Source: Chromobacterium vaccinii
GTDB lineage: Bacteria > Pseudomonadota > Gammaproteobacteria > Burkholderiales > Chromobacteriaceae
DNA length: 64,000 nt
NCBI RefSeq assembly: GCF_000971335.1
Contig: NZ_JZJL01000003.1
Coordinates: 62,001-126,000 of the forward strand
Direction: 5' to 3'
Shown here: positions 1-10,603 of the stretch, piece after piece
How the letters are laid out: each line of letters starts with the position of its first letter
How positions within the stretch are numbered: position 1 is the stretch's first letter
The notes under the pieces: generated by a model
What the model saw: the letters and a program-made list of their open reading frames with translations, nothing else
The model's database searches: none
What the model was told of the DNA's origin: nothing
Translations under genes and position numbers: made by a program

Positions 1-615
1 TTACAGGTCCTTGGCGTTCTCGGCCAGGTAGGAAGCCACGCCTTCGGCGGACGGCTTCATGCCCTTCTTGCCCTTGTTCCAGCCAGCCGGGCACACTTCG
101 CCGTGCTCTTCGGTGAATTGCAGCGCGTCGACCATGCGCAGCATTTCGTCGACGTTGCGGCCCAGCGGCAGGTTGTTCACCACTTGGTGCTGCACCACGC
201 CGGACTTGTCGATCAGGAAGGAGCCGCGGAACGCGACGCCGCCGTCGGCTTCAACGTCATAGGCCTTGCACAGCTCGTGCTGGATGTCGGCCACCAGGGT
301 GTAGCCGACTTGGCCGATGCCGCCCTTGTCGACCGGGGTGTTGCGCCATGCGGCGTGGGTGAACTGGCTGTCGATGGACACGCCGATCACTTCCACGTTC
401 TTGGCCTTGAACTCAGCCAGGCGGTGATCGAAGGCGATCAGTTCGGACGGGCAGACGAAGGTGAAGTCCAGCGGGTAGAAGAACACCACGGCGTACTTGC
501 CGGCGGTGGCTTGCTTGAAGGAGTAGTTGTCTACGATCTCGCCATTGCCCAGCACGGCGGAGAAAGTCTTTTCACCAGCGAAGAACGGGGCTTGCTTGCC
601 AACGAGTACGGCCAT
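1..615 (-). CDS. Typical 2-Cys peroxiredoxin (AhpC/Prx1 type)
   Basis: This cytoplasmic thiol peroxidase reduces hydrogen peroxide and organic peroxides. The protein has 204 residues. The peroxidatic cysteine lies in FTFVCPSE near residue 55 and the resolving cysteine in GEVCPAGW near residue 174. A GGIG motif and a C-terminal Tyr-Leu resemble the GGLG/YF features of overoxidation-sensitive Prx1 proteins. The start at 615 is chosen because TAAGGAGA precedes it; an in-frame extension to 756 has no family similarity. The gene is monocistronic with its 3' end at the window edge. No AhpF-type reductase is adjacent, so thioredoxin is the likely electron donor (inference). Confidence 0.93.
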   Translation of the reverse strand: MAVLVGKQAPFFAGEKTFSAVLGNGEIVDNYSFKQATAGKYAVVFFYPLDFTFVCPSELIAFDHRLAEFKAKNVEVIGVSIDSQFTHAAWRNTPVDKGGIGQVGYTLVADIQHELCKAYDVEADGGVAFRGSFLIDKSGVVQHQVVNNLPLGRNVDEMLRMVDALQFTEEHGEVCPAGWNKGKKGMKPSAEGVASYLAENAKDL

Positions 616-732
616 TTTGATCTCCTTAAGGGTCTTGATATGACGGCGCGTTCCTGATCGGGCATCGGAAAACGCCGTGGATTGCGGAGCTTTATAAAAC
701 ACTGCGTCCGGACCCGGCAAATTGTAAATCGA

Positions 733-745
733 TATCGTTGCGATA
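733..745. promoter_or_regulatory. Short palindrome upstream of the peroxiredoxin
   Basis: TATCG-TTG-CGATA is a perfect 5-bp inverted repeat about 120 bases upstream of the peroxiredoxin start. It could be a regulator site, for example for a peroxide sensor, but it does not match the full OxyR consensus that I know. Confidence 0.2.
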
Positions 746-864
746 AAGTTTTGCAATTGCCGGCCGCGGGACCGCCCCGGCTGAGCGGGGACTATCCAGT
801 CAGATGGGGATGGCCGGCCGAAGTTTCAAGCCGACGACCGTCGGCAGGGACGGCGCGAAAAAAA

Positions 865-891
865 AAAACGGACAGCTAGCTGTCCGTTTTT
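865..891 (-). terminator. Rho-independent terminator of aspS
   Basis: A perfect palindrome (ACGGACAG-CTAG-CTGTCCGT) is flanked by a long A run on the left and a T run on the right. Read on the minus strand it is a stem plus U tract just downstream of the aspS stop. Confidence 0.85.
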
Positions 892-909
892 CTACGCGAC
901 CCCAAAGGA

Positions 910-2703
<1,794 letters not shown>

Positions 2704-2781
2704 TGGGTAAACCTTTTTGATTGAATTCTTCGAAGTTCCCGCTGGGGGACGACATGCTTAGGGGCTAGACAGGGTGACGGC

Positions 2782-3459
2782 CTAGCCCTGCCGATTATGT
2801 TCATCATTCAGCCGCGGGCGTTGAGCCTGCGGCGGCGGGGTCGGAACCACCACGCCCATGGAAATGACGTACTTGAGCGCCTCGTCGACGCTCATGTTCA
2901 GCTCGCGGGTGTCGCTGCGCGGCACCACGATGAAATAGCCCGAGGTCGGGTTCGGCGTGGTCGGCACGTAGACGCTGACCAGTTCCTCGCCGTTCTCCGC
3001 GTGGCGCAGGATTTCCTGAGCCGGCGTGCCGGTCTGGAAAGCCACGGTCCAGGCATTTTGATGCGGCCAGCGCACCAAAAGCGCGTTCTTGAACGCGTTG
3101 CCCGAATCGGACAGCAGCGTGTCGCTGACCTGCTTGACGCTGTTGTAGATGGAATTGACCACCGGCGTGCGCGACAGCAGGCCGTGCCAGAACTCCACCA
3201 GGCGGCGGCCCAGCACGTTGGCGGCCAGCATGCCGGTGCCCATCACCACCAATACCGCGAACACCACCCCCAGGCCGGGGATGTGCATGCCGAACAGCTG
3301 CTCGGGGCGCCACTCGGCCGGCAGCAGCGTCAGCGTCTGGTCCAGCGAACCGATGATCAGGTTCAACACCCAAAGGGTGATCGCCAGCGGCAGCCAGATC
3401 AGCAGGCCGGCGATCAGATAGCCCTTCAGGGTCATTTTTATCTGCGGGGAAACCGACAT
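2782..3459 (-). CDS. DUF502 family inner-membrane protein
   Basis: This 225-residue protein has two hydrophobic segments near the N terminus (about residues 12-38 and 65-90) and a soluble C-terminal domain with a VPTTPNPTSGYFIVVPR stretch typical of DUF502. The molecular role of the family is unknown to me. The start at 3459 is chosen because it forms a TGATG stop-start overlap with the upstream FmdB gene, giving tight translational coupling. Starting three codons earlier would overlap more. The FmdB-DUF502-aspS order is common in betaproteobacteria. Confidence 0.88.
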   Translation of the reverse strand: MSVSPQIKMTLKGYLIAGLLIWLPLAITLWVLNLIIGSLDQTLTLLPAEWRPEQLFGMHIPGLGVVFAVLVVMGTGMLAANVLGRRLVEFWHGLLSRTPVVNSIYNSVKQVSDTLLSDSGNAFKNALLVRWPHQNAWTVAFQTGTPAQEILRHAENGEELVSVYVPTTPNPTSGYFIVVPRSDTRELNMSVDEALKYVISMGVVVPTPPPQAQRPRLNDEHNRQG

Positions 3460-3716
3460 CAGTCGCAACCGCAGCCAGCGCCGCAGCTATGGCCTCCGGA
3501 AGAATCGGAGCCGCTGGAGGAGGACGCGGAGGCTCCGCCCTTGAAGTCGGTGGCGTACCAGCCCGAGCCCTTCAGCTGGAAACCGGCGGCGGACAGCTGC
3601 TTGCGGTAGTCGGCGCTGCCGCATTCCGGACAGGCGGCCACCGGCGCGTCGCTCAGTTTCTGCAGGTGTTCCTTGGCGACGCCACAGGCGCCGCAACGAT
3701 ATTCATAGATCGGCAT
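3459..3716 (-). CDS. FmdB-family zinc ribbon protein
   Basis: This is an 85-residue putative regulatory protein. The N-terminal zinc ribbon is MPIYEYRCGACG followed by a second CxxC (ACPECG), so four cysteines can hold one zinc. The middle has the family signature GSGWYATDF. The C terminus is a serine-rich tail ending in a cysteine/glycine cluster (SCGAGCGCD), which could bind metal. The start at 3716 has GGAAAG upstream; a longer in-frame extension lacks similarity. Its stop overlaps the start of the DUF502 gene by one base. Confidence 0.9.
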   Translation of the reverse strand: MPIYEYRCGACGVAKEHLQKLSDAPVAACPECGSADYRKQLSAAGFQLKGSGWYATDFKGGASASSSSGSDSSGGHSCGAGCGCD

Positions 3717-3951
3717 AGCTTTACTTTCCCGCCAATTGACCACAATGGCATAATACGCATGATTGCTGCACTGCACCACATCCGGAACTAAACTCAGGAC
3801 AGGTCTGACTGTACAGATGCGGCCGCCAGCTTTCAAACACAAGTGCGCCGCCTGCAAACCAACCATTATATCCGACTGAAACGGCAATACAAAAACCACT
3901 TTTAATCATTCTGCTGCAACACCGCCCTGCAACGCTATCCCGGAGGTCCAA

Positions 3952-4749
3952 ATGGTTTACCAAGAAGGTCAGATGGAAAGCATACGCAACATCCTCGCCG
4001 GCAAGAGAGGGCTCATCGTCGGCATCGCCAACGAAGACAGCATCGCCTACGGCTGCGCCAGCGTGCTGCATCAACTGGGCGCGGAATGCGCGGTCACCTA
4101 CCTCAACGCCAAGGCCGAGAAATACGTGCGGCCGCTGGCCGAACAGCTGCAGGCCAAGCTGGTGCTGCCGCTGGACGTGGAGCAAGCCGGCCAGTTGGAG
4201 CGCGTGTTCGCCGAGATAGAAAAGCACTGGGGCGGGCTGGACTTCATCATCCACTCCATCGCCTATTGCCCGATGGAAGACTTGCACGGCCGCGTCACCG
4301 ACTGTTCGCTGGCGGGCTTCCAGCAGGCTATGCGGGTATCGTGCTACTCGTTCATCGAGATGGCGCGGCTGGCCGAGCCGCTGATGAAGCGCGGCGGCAG
4401 TCTGATCACGATGAGCTATTACGGCGCCGACAAGGTGGTGGAAAACTACAACATCATGGGCCCGGTCAAGGCGGCGCTGGAAAGCGTGTCCCGCTACCTG
4501 GCCAACGAGCTCGGCCCCAAGCGCATCCGCGTGCACGCGGTGTCGCCCGGCCCGCTGAAAACCCGCGCCGCCTCCGGCATCGCGCACTTCGACCAGTTGA
4601 TCGAGGACGCCATCTCCCGCGCGCCGCAGAATCGCCTGGTGGAGATAGAAGAAGTGGGCATGACCTGCGCCTTCCTGATTTCCGACGCCGCCAGCGGCCT
4701 GACCGGCCAGACCATCTACGTCGACGGCGGACACCACATCAAGGCTTGA
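3952..4749 (+). CDS. fabI: Enoyl-ACP reductase (FabI-like)
   Basis: This 265-residue NADH-dependent reductase belongs to the short-chain dehydrogenase fold. The N-terminal nucleotide-binding region reads GLIVGIANEDSIAYG, a FabI-type divergent Rossmann motif. The catalytic Tyr/Lys set is in SYYGADKVV-NYNIMG-VKAALE near residues 150-170. The C terminus ends in a TGQTIYVDGG motif typical of the family. GGAGGT precedes ATG 3952 by four bases; ATG 3973 is an alternative. The gene begins a tight operon with an acyl-phosphate transferase and kinase. It may therefore be a specialised paralogue rather than the main fatty-acid synthesis enzyme (inference). Confidence 0.85.
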   Translation: MVYQEGQMESIRNILAGKRGLIVGIANEDSIAYGCASVLHQLGAECAVTYLNAKAEKYVRPLAEQLQAKLVLPLDVEQAGQLERVFAEIEKHWGGLDFIIHSIAYCPMEDLHGRVTDCSLAGFQQAMRVSCYSFIEMARLAEPLMKRGGSLITMSYYGADKVVENYNIMGPVKAALESVSRYLANELGPKRIRVHAVSPGPLKTRAASGIAHFDQLIEDAISRAPQNRLVEIEEVGMTCAFLISDAASGLTGQTIYVDGGHHIKA

Positions 4750-4759
4750 GGAGAACGGC

Positions 4760-5695
4760 ATGATTCACGATACCCACGCATTCGACGACATCCTGCAACA
4801 GGCGCGCCAACTGGGCGCGCTGCCGATGGCGGTGGCCCACCCCTGCAGCAGGGATGCGCTGCTGGGCGCGGTCGAAGCGGCCGACAACGGCATCGCCACC
4901 CCGATCCTGGTGGCGCCGCTGGCCAAGCTGAAGAAGCTGGCGGACGAACTTGAAGTAGACCTCAAACGCTTCGAGTGCATAGACGTGGAACACAGCCACG
5001 CCGCCGCCGAACGCGCGGTGCAGCTGGCCCGCGACGGCTACGCCGACATCCTGATGAAGGGCAGCCTGCACACCGACGAGTTCATGAGCGCCGCGCTGGC
5101 CCGCGACACCGGCATCCGCACCGACCGCCGCATCAGCCACGTCTGGATCATGAAGGTGGAAAGCTATCCGCGCTACCTGTTCATCACCGACGCGGCGGTC
5201 AATATCGAGCCGGATCTGATCACCAAGCGCGACATCTGCCAGAACGCCATCGACCTCACTCACGCGCTGGGCATCGCCTGCCCCAAGGTAGCCATCCTGG
5301 CCGCGGTGGAAACCATCAACCCCGACATGCAGGCCACGCTGGACGCCGCCGCGCTGTGCAAAATGGCGGACCGCGGCCAGATCACCGGCGCCATCCTCGA
5401 CGGCCCGCTGGCCTTCGACAACGCCATCTCCAAGGAAGCGGCCGACAGCAAGGGCATCGTCTCGACAGTGGCCGGCGATCCGGACATTCTGCTGGTTCCC
5501 AACCTGGAAGCCGGCAATATGCTGGGCAAACAGCTGACGTATCTGGCGCAGGCCGCCTCCGCCGGCATCGTGATGGGCGCCCGCGTGCCGATGGTGCTGA
5601 CCAGCCGCTCCGACGACGCCAGCGGCCGCCTGGCCTCCAGCGCCATCGCCAGCCTGCTGGCCCACCAGAAACGCCGCCAGGGAGGACGTCCATGA
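4760..5695 (+). CDS. Phosphate acetyl/butyryltransferase
   Basis: This 311-residue enzyme moves acyl groups between CoA and phosphate. The stretches ADILMKGSLHTDEFM, ISHVWIM, ITDAAVNIEPDL and GAILDGPLAFDNAIS are characteristic of the phosphotransacetylase/phosphotransbutyrylase fold. Its length matches the short form without a DRTGG regulatory domain. It begins 10 bases after the fabI-like stop and overlaps the kinase gene by four bases, so the three are probably co-translated. Whether acetyl-, propionyl- or butyryl-CoA is preferred cannot be told from sequence alone. Confidence 0.88.
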   Translation: MIHDTHAFDDILQQARQLGALPMAVAHPCSRDALLGAVEAADNGIATPILVAPLAKLKKLADELEVDLKRFECIDVEHSHAAAERAVQLARDGYADILMKGSLHTDEFMSAALARDTGIRTDRRISHVWIMKVESYPRYLFITDAAVNIEPDLITKRDICQNAIDLTHALGIACPKVAILAAVETINPDMQATLDAAALCKMADRGQITGAILDGPLAFDNAISKEAADSKGIVSTVAGDPDILLVPNLEAGNMLGKQLTYLAQAASAGIVMGARVPMVLTSRSDDASGRLASSAIASLLAHQKRRQGGRP

Positions 5696-6843
5696 ACCGT
5701 TGCCTGCTGGCGATCAACGCTGGTTCCGCCACCCTGAAGTTCCGCGCGTTCTCGCTGGACGGCCAGACGCTGCTGGCGCGCGGCATGGTAGACCGCTTCG
5801 GCAGCCGCGAAGCCCTGTTCTCGCTGGCCGACGCCAACGGCCAGAAGCTGGCCGAGCGCGGCCTGGCCGACGCCGCCCACGACACCGCGCTGGCGGCGGT
5901 GCTGAACGGCCTGGCCGATCAGGGGTTGGAGGCGCGGGCGGTGGCGCACCGGGTGGTGCATGGCGGCAACCGCTTCCGCCAGCCGGCGCGGGTGGATGCC
6001 GACACTCGGGCGGCGCTGGACGACTACATCGCGCTGGCGCCGCTGCACCAGCCGGTCAGCCTGGCGGTGATAGACGCCTTCAGCCGGATAGATCCGCAAC
6101 TGCCGCAAATCGCCTGCTTCGACACCGCCTTCCACGCCACCCAGCCGACGGTGGCCACCCGCTTCGGCATCGCCCGCCACTGGCACGACGAGGGCGTGCG
6201 CCGCTACGGCTTCCACGGCCTGTCCTACGCCGCCATCGCGCGGCGGTTGCCGGAAATCGGCCTGGCCCACGGCAAGGTGGTGGTCTGCCATCTGGGCAGC
6301 GGCGCCAGCGCCTGCGCGATCGAATCCGGCAAGAGCGTGGCGTCCAGCATGGGGTTTTCGGCGGTGGACGGCCTGATGATGGGCAGCCGGCCCGGCTATA
6401 TCGACCCGGAAGTGATCCTGTATTGGCAGGAACATGAAGGCATGGGAGTGAAGGACGTGCGGCGCGAGCTGTACAAAAACTCCGGCCTGCTGGGCGTGTC
6501 CGGCGTGTCGGCCGACATGCGCGAACTGCTGGACAGCGAACTGCCGGAGGCGCGCGAGGCGGTGGAGCTGTTCTGCTACCGGGCGGCGCGCGAGGCGGCC
6601 AGCCTGGCCGGGGCGATGCGCGGCCTGGACGGACTGATCTTCACCGCCGGCATAGGCGAACACTCTGCCGAGGTGAGGGCCAGGATATTGCAGCAGCTGT
6701 CCTGGCTGGGATTCGAGCTGGACCACGCGGCCAACCTCGCCCACGCGCGGCGGCTCACCGCCGCCGGCAGCCGTCTGCCGGCCTATATGCTGCCCACCGA
6801 CGAGGAAGGCGAGATGGCCCGCCAGGCGGCACGGCTGCTGTAG
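5692..6843 (+). CDS. ackA: Acetate/propionate (acyl) kinase
   Basis: This 383-residue ASKHA-fold kinase interconverts acyl phosphate plus ADP with acid plus ATP. It has the N-terminal NAGSATLKF phosphate loop, the HRVVHGG motif near residue 85, CFDTAFH near 140, the HLGSGAS motif near 200 and the C-terminal FTAGIGEHS motif near 320. All are diagnostic of acetate/butyrate kinases. The ATGA overlap with the upstream transferase and a GGAGG ribosome site fix the start at 5692. With the transferase it forms a substrate-level phosphorylation or acid-activation pathway. Confidence 0.92.
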   Translation: MNRCLLAINAGSATLKFRAFSLDGQTLLARGMVDRFGSREALFSLADANGQKLAERGLADAAHDTALAAVLNGLADQGLEARAVAHRVVHGGNRFRQPARVDADTRAALDDYIALAPLHQPVSLAVIDAFSRIDPQLPQIACFDTAFHATQPTVATRFGIARHWHDEGVRRYGFHGLSYAAIARRLPEIGLAHGKVVVCHLGSGASACAIESGKSVASSMGFSAVDGLMMGSRPGYIDPEVILYWQEHEGMGVKDVRRELYKNSGLLGVSGVSADMRELLDSELPEAREAVELFCYRAAREAASLAGAMRGLDGLIFTAGIGEHSAEVRARILQQLSWLGFELDHAANLAHARRLTAAGSRLPAYMLPTDEEGEMARQAARLL

Positions 6844-6853
6844 GCCCCCCTGG

Positions 6854-7552
6854 TCAGATGCTGACGCCGCTCAGCCAGCGGCTGAGCATCTGGGCGGCCA
6901 GCGCGGGCAAGGCCTCGCCGTGCCGCCGGTTCTGCTCGCGCAGCTCGCGCGGATCGATGCCCGCCGCCGCCAGCTCGCCGCTGTGGCCGATCAGCCAGCG
7001 TTCCAGCTGCGCCGGCTCCACCTCCGGATGGAATTGCAAGCCAAGCGCGTAATCCTCGACGGCGAAAGCCTGGTGCGGACACAGCTCGCTGCCCGCCAGA
7101 CACTGCGCGCCGTCGGGAATGGCGAACTGGTCGCCATGCCAGTGCAGCACCGGCGCGTCGGCCAGCGGCGCCAGCGGCGACGCCCGCCCGGCATCGGTCA
7201 GACGCAGCGACGCGTAGCCGATTTCCTTATGCCCCATCGGCGCCACCCGCGCGCCCAGCGCGCTCGCCATCAATTGCGCCCCCAGACAGATGCCCAGCGT
7301 CGGCCGGCGCCGCCTCAGCCGCTGCTCCAACAGCAACCGCTCCTGCTGGAGAAACGGATACAGATCGTCGTCACCGACGCCTATCGGGCCGCCCAGCACC
7401 ACCAGCAGGTCGGCCTGCTCCAGCGCCGGACTGTCCAGCCGGTCCACGCCGGCCTCGCGGTATTCGATGCGGTAGCCGCGCATTTCCAGCTGGCGGCGCA
7501 AGGACCCGAGATCCTCGAACGCGACATGGCGAATCGCAATGGCGGTTTTCAT
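6854..7552 (-). CDS. Class I glutamine amidotransferase
   Basis: This 232-residue protein resembles stand-alone GATase1 (GuaA-N-like) enzymes. The oxyanion and nucleophile region is GGPIG followed by TLGICLGAQLMA with Cys near residue 90. The catalytic His and Glu lie in LQFHPEVE. A WHGDQFAIPDG motif is also typical of this subgroup. The substrate receiving ammonia is unknown. The start at 7552 has GGGAGC upstream; ATG 7585 would add 11 residues. It converges with ackA with only a 10-base gap, and its 3' end encodes a large hairpin (6855-6892) that may serve as a shared RNA end. Confidence 0.85.
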   Translation of the reverse strand: MKTAIAIRHVAFEDLGSLRRQLEMRGYRIEYREAGVDRLDSPALEQADLLVVLGGPIGVGDDDLYPFLQQERLLLEQRLRRRRPTLGICLGAQLMASALGARVAPMGHKEIGYASLRLTDAGRASPLAPLADAPVLHWHGDQFAIPDGAQCLAGSELCPHQAFAVEDYALGLQFHPEVEPAQLERWLIGHSGELAAAGIDPRELREQNRRHGEALPALAAQMLSRWLSGVSI

Positions 7553-7670
7553 CGGCGGCGCTCCCGTTTCACCGTGCGGATTCATCGAGTATGCATAAGC
7601 CCCTTTCCCTTGTCGACGCAGGAAAGGACAACGCCCCCGCCGCATCGCTGCGACGGGGGCGCGGATACAC

Positions 7671-7696
7671 AAAAGGCCCCGCGATGCGGAGCCTTT
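7671..7696 (-). terminator. Likely terminator of rpsT
   Basis: The inverted repeat AAAGGC..CCGC-GAT-GCGG..GCCTTT carries an A run on its left, which becomes a U tract on the minus strand. It lies 32 bases beyond the rpsT stop. A second GC-rich inverted repeat (GCCCCC...GGGGGC) follows at about 7632-7660. Confidence 0.7.
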
Positions 7697-7727
7697 GCGT
7701 ATTCTTGCAGCCTGGGCTGTCGATCGA

Positions 7728-7991
7728 TTAGGCCATGGCCTTGATCTGGGCGGACAGACGGCTCTTGTGACGAGCAGCCTTGTTCTTGTGGAACACGCCC
7801 TTGTCAGCGATGCGGTCGATGACTTTTTCGGAAGTCTGGAACACCACGCGAGCGGCGGCCTTGTCACCGGCTTCGATAGCCTTGAGCACTTTCTTCACTG
7901 CGGTACGGAACGCAGTACGCAGGCTGGCGTTGTGCGCGCGCTGCTTAAGGGCTGTGCGTGCACGCTTGCGAGCTTGTGCGCTGTTAGCCAT
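7728..7991 (-). CDS. rpsT: 30S ribosomal protein S20
   Basis: This is an 87-residue basic primary binder of 16S r[21 protein letters not shown] at the N terminus and the repeated Ala/Lys-rich helices match S20 throughout. AGGAGAAATTC precedes the ATG at 7991. The gene stands alone, divergent from murJ, an arrangement found in many proteobacteria. An inverted repeat (AACCCGC-AG ... CT-GCGGG) lies between the two genes at about 8058-8085. Confidence 0.97.
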   Translation of the reverse strand: MANSAQARKRARTALKQRAHNASLRTAFRTAVKKVLKAIEAGDKAAARVVFQTSEKVIDRIADKGVFHKNKAARHKSRLSAQIKAMA

Positions 7992-8120
7992 GAATTTCTC
8001 CTGATAGCGGAATCTGAAACCCGCGATTCTAAGCCCTAAACTCAGGTTTTGCAACAATAAACCCGCCAGCGTAAACTAGCGGGCTTGCTCAATCCGCCTA
8101 GTATCGGCTGTCAAACCAAA

Positions 8121-9656
8121 ATGAACCTGCTCAAGGCCCTGGCTGCAGTCAGCAGCATGACCATGGTGTCCCGCGTCCTCGGCCTGGTGCGCGACACCCT
8201 GGTCGCCCGCATCTTCGGCGCCGGCATGGCCGCCGACGCCTTCAACGCCGCCTTCAAGATTCCCAACATGCTGCGCCGGCTGTTCGCCGAAGGCGCGTTC
8301 TCGCAGGCTTTCGTGCCCATCCTCGGCGAATACAAGCAGAACAAGACCCACGAGGAAACGCGCGAGTTCGTCGCCAAGGTCACTGGCGTGCTGGGCTCGG
8401 TGCTGCTGCTGGTGACGGCGATAGGCATGCTGGCCGCGCCGGCCATCATGTGGATCTCTGCCCCCGGCTTCTACCGCGAGCCGGCCAAGGCCGCGCTGTT
8501 CGCCGACATCCTGCGGGTGTCTTTCCCCTATATATTCTTCATCTCGCTGTCGTCGATGACCGGCAGCATCCTGAACAGCTGGGGCAAGTTTTCGATTCCG
8601 GCGTTCACCCCCACCTTTCTGAACCTCAGCTTCATCGTGTTCGCGCTGTGCTTCACCCACTATTTCCATCCGCCCATCATGGCAATGGCGTGGGCGGTGT
8701 TCGTCGGCGGCCTGATCCAGCTGGTGTGGCAGCTGCCCTTCCTGAAGCAGGTCGGCATGCTGGCCCGGCCCATCCTCGCCTTCCGCGACCCGGAGGTGTG
8801 GCGGGTGATCAGGCAGATGGGGCCGGCGATCTTCGGCGTGTCGGTGGCGCAGATCTCGCTGCTGATCAACTCCACCTTCGCCTCCTTCCTGCCCACCGGC
8901 AGCGTGTCGTGGATGTATTACGCCGACCGGCTGATGGAATTCCCGTCCGGCGTGTTGGGCGTGGCGCTCGGCACCATCCTGCTGCCGTCCTTGTCCAAGC
9001 ACGCGGCCAGCAAGTCCGACGCCGAGTTCAGCGTGCTGCTGGACTGGGGCATCCGGCTGTCGCTGCTGCTGGCGGTGCCGGCCACCGTCGGCCTGGGCCT
9101 GCTGTCCGGCCCGCTGCTGTACACCATGTTCATGTACGGCAAGTTCAGCGCCCACGACGCGCTGATGTCGCAGCAGGCGGTGATCGCCTATTCCTTCGGC
9201 CTGCTCGGACTGATTCTGGTCAAGGTGCTGGCGCCGGGCTTTTACGCGCGCCAGGACATCAAGACGCCGGTCCGCATCGCGGTGACCACCTTGATCATCA
9301 CCCAAGTCATGAACCTGGCCTTCGTGTTTCCGCTGAAGCACGCCGGCCTGGCGCTGTCGATCGGCCTCGCTTCCTGCATCAACGCCGGCCTGTTGATGTA
9401 CACGCTGCAAAAGCGCGGCATCTACCGGCCCGAGGCGGGCTGGAAAGCCTTCCTCGCCAAGCTCAGCGTCGCCATCGCGGCGATGGCGGCCGCGCTGCTG
9501 GCCTGCCTGCAGTGGCTGCCGATAGACTGGCACGGCCACGCTTGGCAGCGCGCGCTGTGGCTGCTGCTGCTGGTCGGCGTCGGCGCGGCGGTCTACTTCG
9601 CCGCCTTGTTCGCGCAGGGCTTCCGCCCGCGCCAGTTCATGCGCCGCGAGCATTGA
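8121..9656 (+). CDS. murJ: Lipid II flippase MurJ
   Basis: This 511-residue polytopic inner-membrane protein of the MOP superfamily flips lipid II for peptidoglycan synthesis. It starts [22 protein letters not shown] and contains the family signatures [22 protein letters not shown] and [17 protein letters not shown], with about 14 hydrophobic segments along its length. The start at 8121 agrees with MurJ homologues; an upstream in-frame ATG adds 12 unsupported residues. It is divergent from rpsT and followed by queF after 46 bases. Confidence 0.96.
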   Translation: MNLLKALAAVSSMTMVSRVLGLVRDTLVARIFGAGMAADAFNAAFKIPNMLRRLFAEGAFSQAFVPILGEYKQNKTHEETREFVAKVTGVLGSVLLLVTAIGMLAAPAIMWISAPGFYREPAKAALFADILRVSFPYIFFISLSSMTGSILNSWGKFSIPAFTPTFLNLSFIVFALCFTHYFHPPIMAMAWAVFVGGLIQLVWQLPFLKQVGMLARPILAFRDPEVWRVIRQMGPAIFGVSVAQISLLINSTFASFLPTGSVSWMYYADRLMEFPSGVLGVALGTILLPSLSKHAASKSDAEFSVLLDWGIRLSLLLAVPATVGLGLLSGPLLYTMFMYGKFSAHDALMSQQAVIAYSFGLLGLILVKVLAPGFYARQDIKTPVRIAVTTLIITQVMNLAFVFPLKHAGLALSIGLASCINAGLLMYTLQKRGIYRPEAGWKAFLAKLSVAIAAMAAALLACLQWLPIDWHGHAWQRALWLLLLVGVGAAVYFAALFAQGFRPRQFMRREH

Positions 9657-9702
9657 GCCGTCGGCCTATGATTCATCAGCATTCGGTTAGAAAGTCGCAA
9701 CC

Positions 9703-10536
9703 ATGAGCCATCTCACCCCCGAACATTCGCCGCTGGGCAAGACCGTCAGCTATCAGGACCAGTACGATCCTTCCCTGCTGTTCCCGATCGCGCGCAAAAC
9801 CAAGCGCGACGAGATAGGCGTGGATGAAGCCGCGCTGCCCTTCGCCGGCATCGACATCTGGACCGGCTTCGAGCTGTCCTGGCTCAACGCCCGCGGCAAG
9901 CCGCAGGTCGGCATCGCCACCTTCCGCATCCCGGCGGCCAGCCCCAGGCTGATCGAGTCCAAATCGTTCAAGCTCTACCTGAACAGCTACAACCAGACGC
10001 GGATGGACGGCGTCGACGCCCTCTCAGCCCAACTGGCGCGCGATCTGTCCGCAGCCGCCGGCGCCGAGGTTTCGGTCTCCATCGCGCTGCCGCAGGCCTT
10101 CGCCGCCGAACAGGTACGCGAACTGGCAGGCGAGTACATCGACGAGCTGGACATCGAGGTCGACCACTACTCGCCCTGCCCTGAGATTCTCAAGGCCGAC
10201 GCCGCCAACATCGTCAGCGAAACCCTGTGCAGCAATCTGTTGAAATCCAACTGCCTGGTCACCGGCCAGCCGGACTGGGGCAGCGTGTCCATCCGCTACA
10301 CCGGGCCGAAGATCGACCGCGAGGCGCTGTTGCGCTACCTGATCGGCTTCCGCCGGCACAACGAATTCCACGAGCAATGCGTGGAGCGCATCTTCGTCGA
10401 CGTGCTGCGCGCCTGCGCGCCGGAGAAGCTCACCGTCTACGCCCGCTACACCCGCCGCGGCGGCCTGGACATCAACCCGTGGCGCAGCAATGCGGACGCC
10501 GCGCCGACGGACAACGTCCGCGCCGCGCGGCAGTAA
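9703..10536 (+). CDS. queF: NADPH-dependent 7-cyano-7-deazaguanine reductase (QueF)
   Basis: QueF reduces preQ0 to preQ1 in queuosine biosynthesis. The 277-residue length fits the two-domain type II form. The QueF motif [12 protein letters not shown] lies near residues 86-97, and the catalytic cysteine is in [15 protein letters not shown] near residue 190. The [10 protein letters not shown] stretch and the C-terminal [16 protein letters not shown] are also characteristic. It follows murJ on the same strand and is closed by a strong bidirectional terminator. Confidence 0.95.
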   Translation: MSHLTPEHSPLGKTVSYQDQYDPSLLFPIARKTKRDEIGVDEAALPFAGIDIWTGFELSWLNARGKPQVGIATFRIPAASPRLIESKSFKLYLNSYNQTRMDGVDALSAQLARDLSAAAGAEVSVSIALPQAFAAEQVRELAGEYIDELDIEVDHYSPCPEILKADAANIVSETLCSNLLKSNCLVTGQPDWGSVSIRYTGPKIDREALLRYLIGFRRHNEFHEQCVERIFVDVLRACAPEKLTVYARYTRRGGLDINPWRSNADAAPTDNVRAARQ

Positions 10537-10556
10537 GCGGCCCGGCCGGCCAAAAC

Positions 10557-10586
10557 AAAAGGGATGCCAAAGAGCATCCCTTTTTT
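10557..10586. terminator. Bidirectional terminator between queF and rluA
   Basis: The stem GGGATGC-CAAAGA-GCATCCC has A-rich sequence on its left and six Ts on its right. It sits between two convergent genes and can act for both. Confidence 0.9.
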
Positions 10587-10603
10587 GCGGACCAGGCCCG
10601 GCC

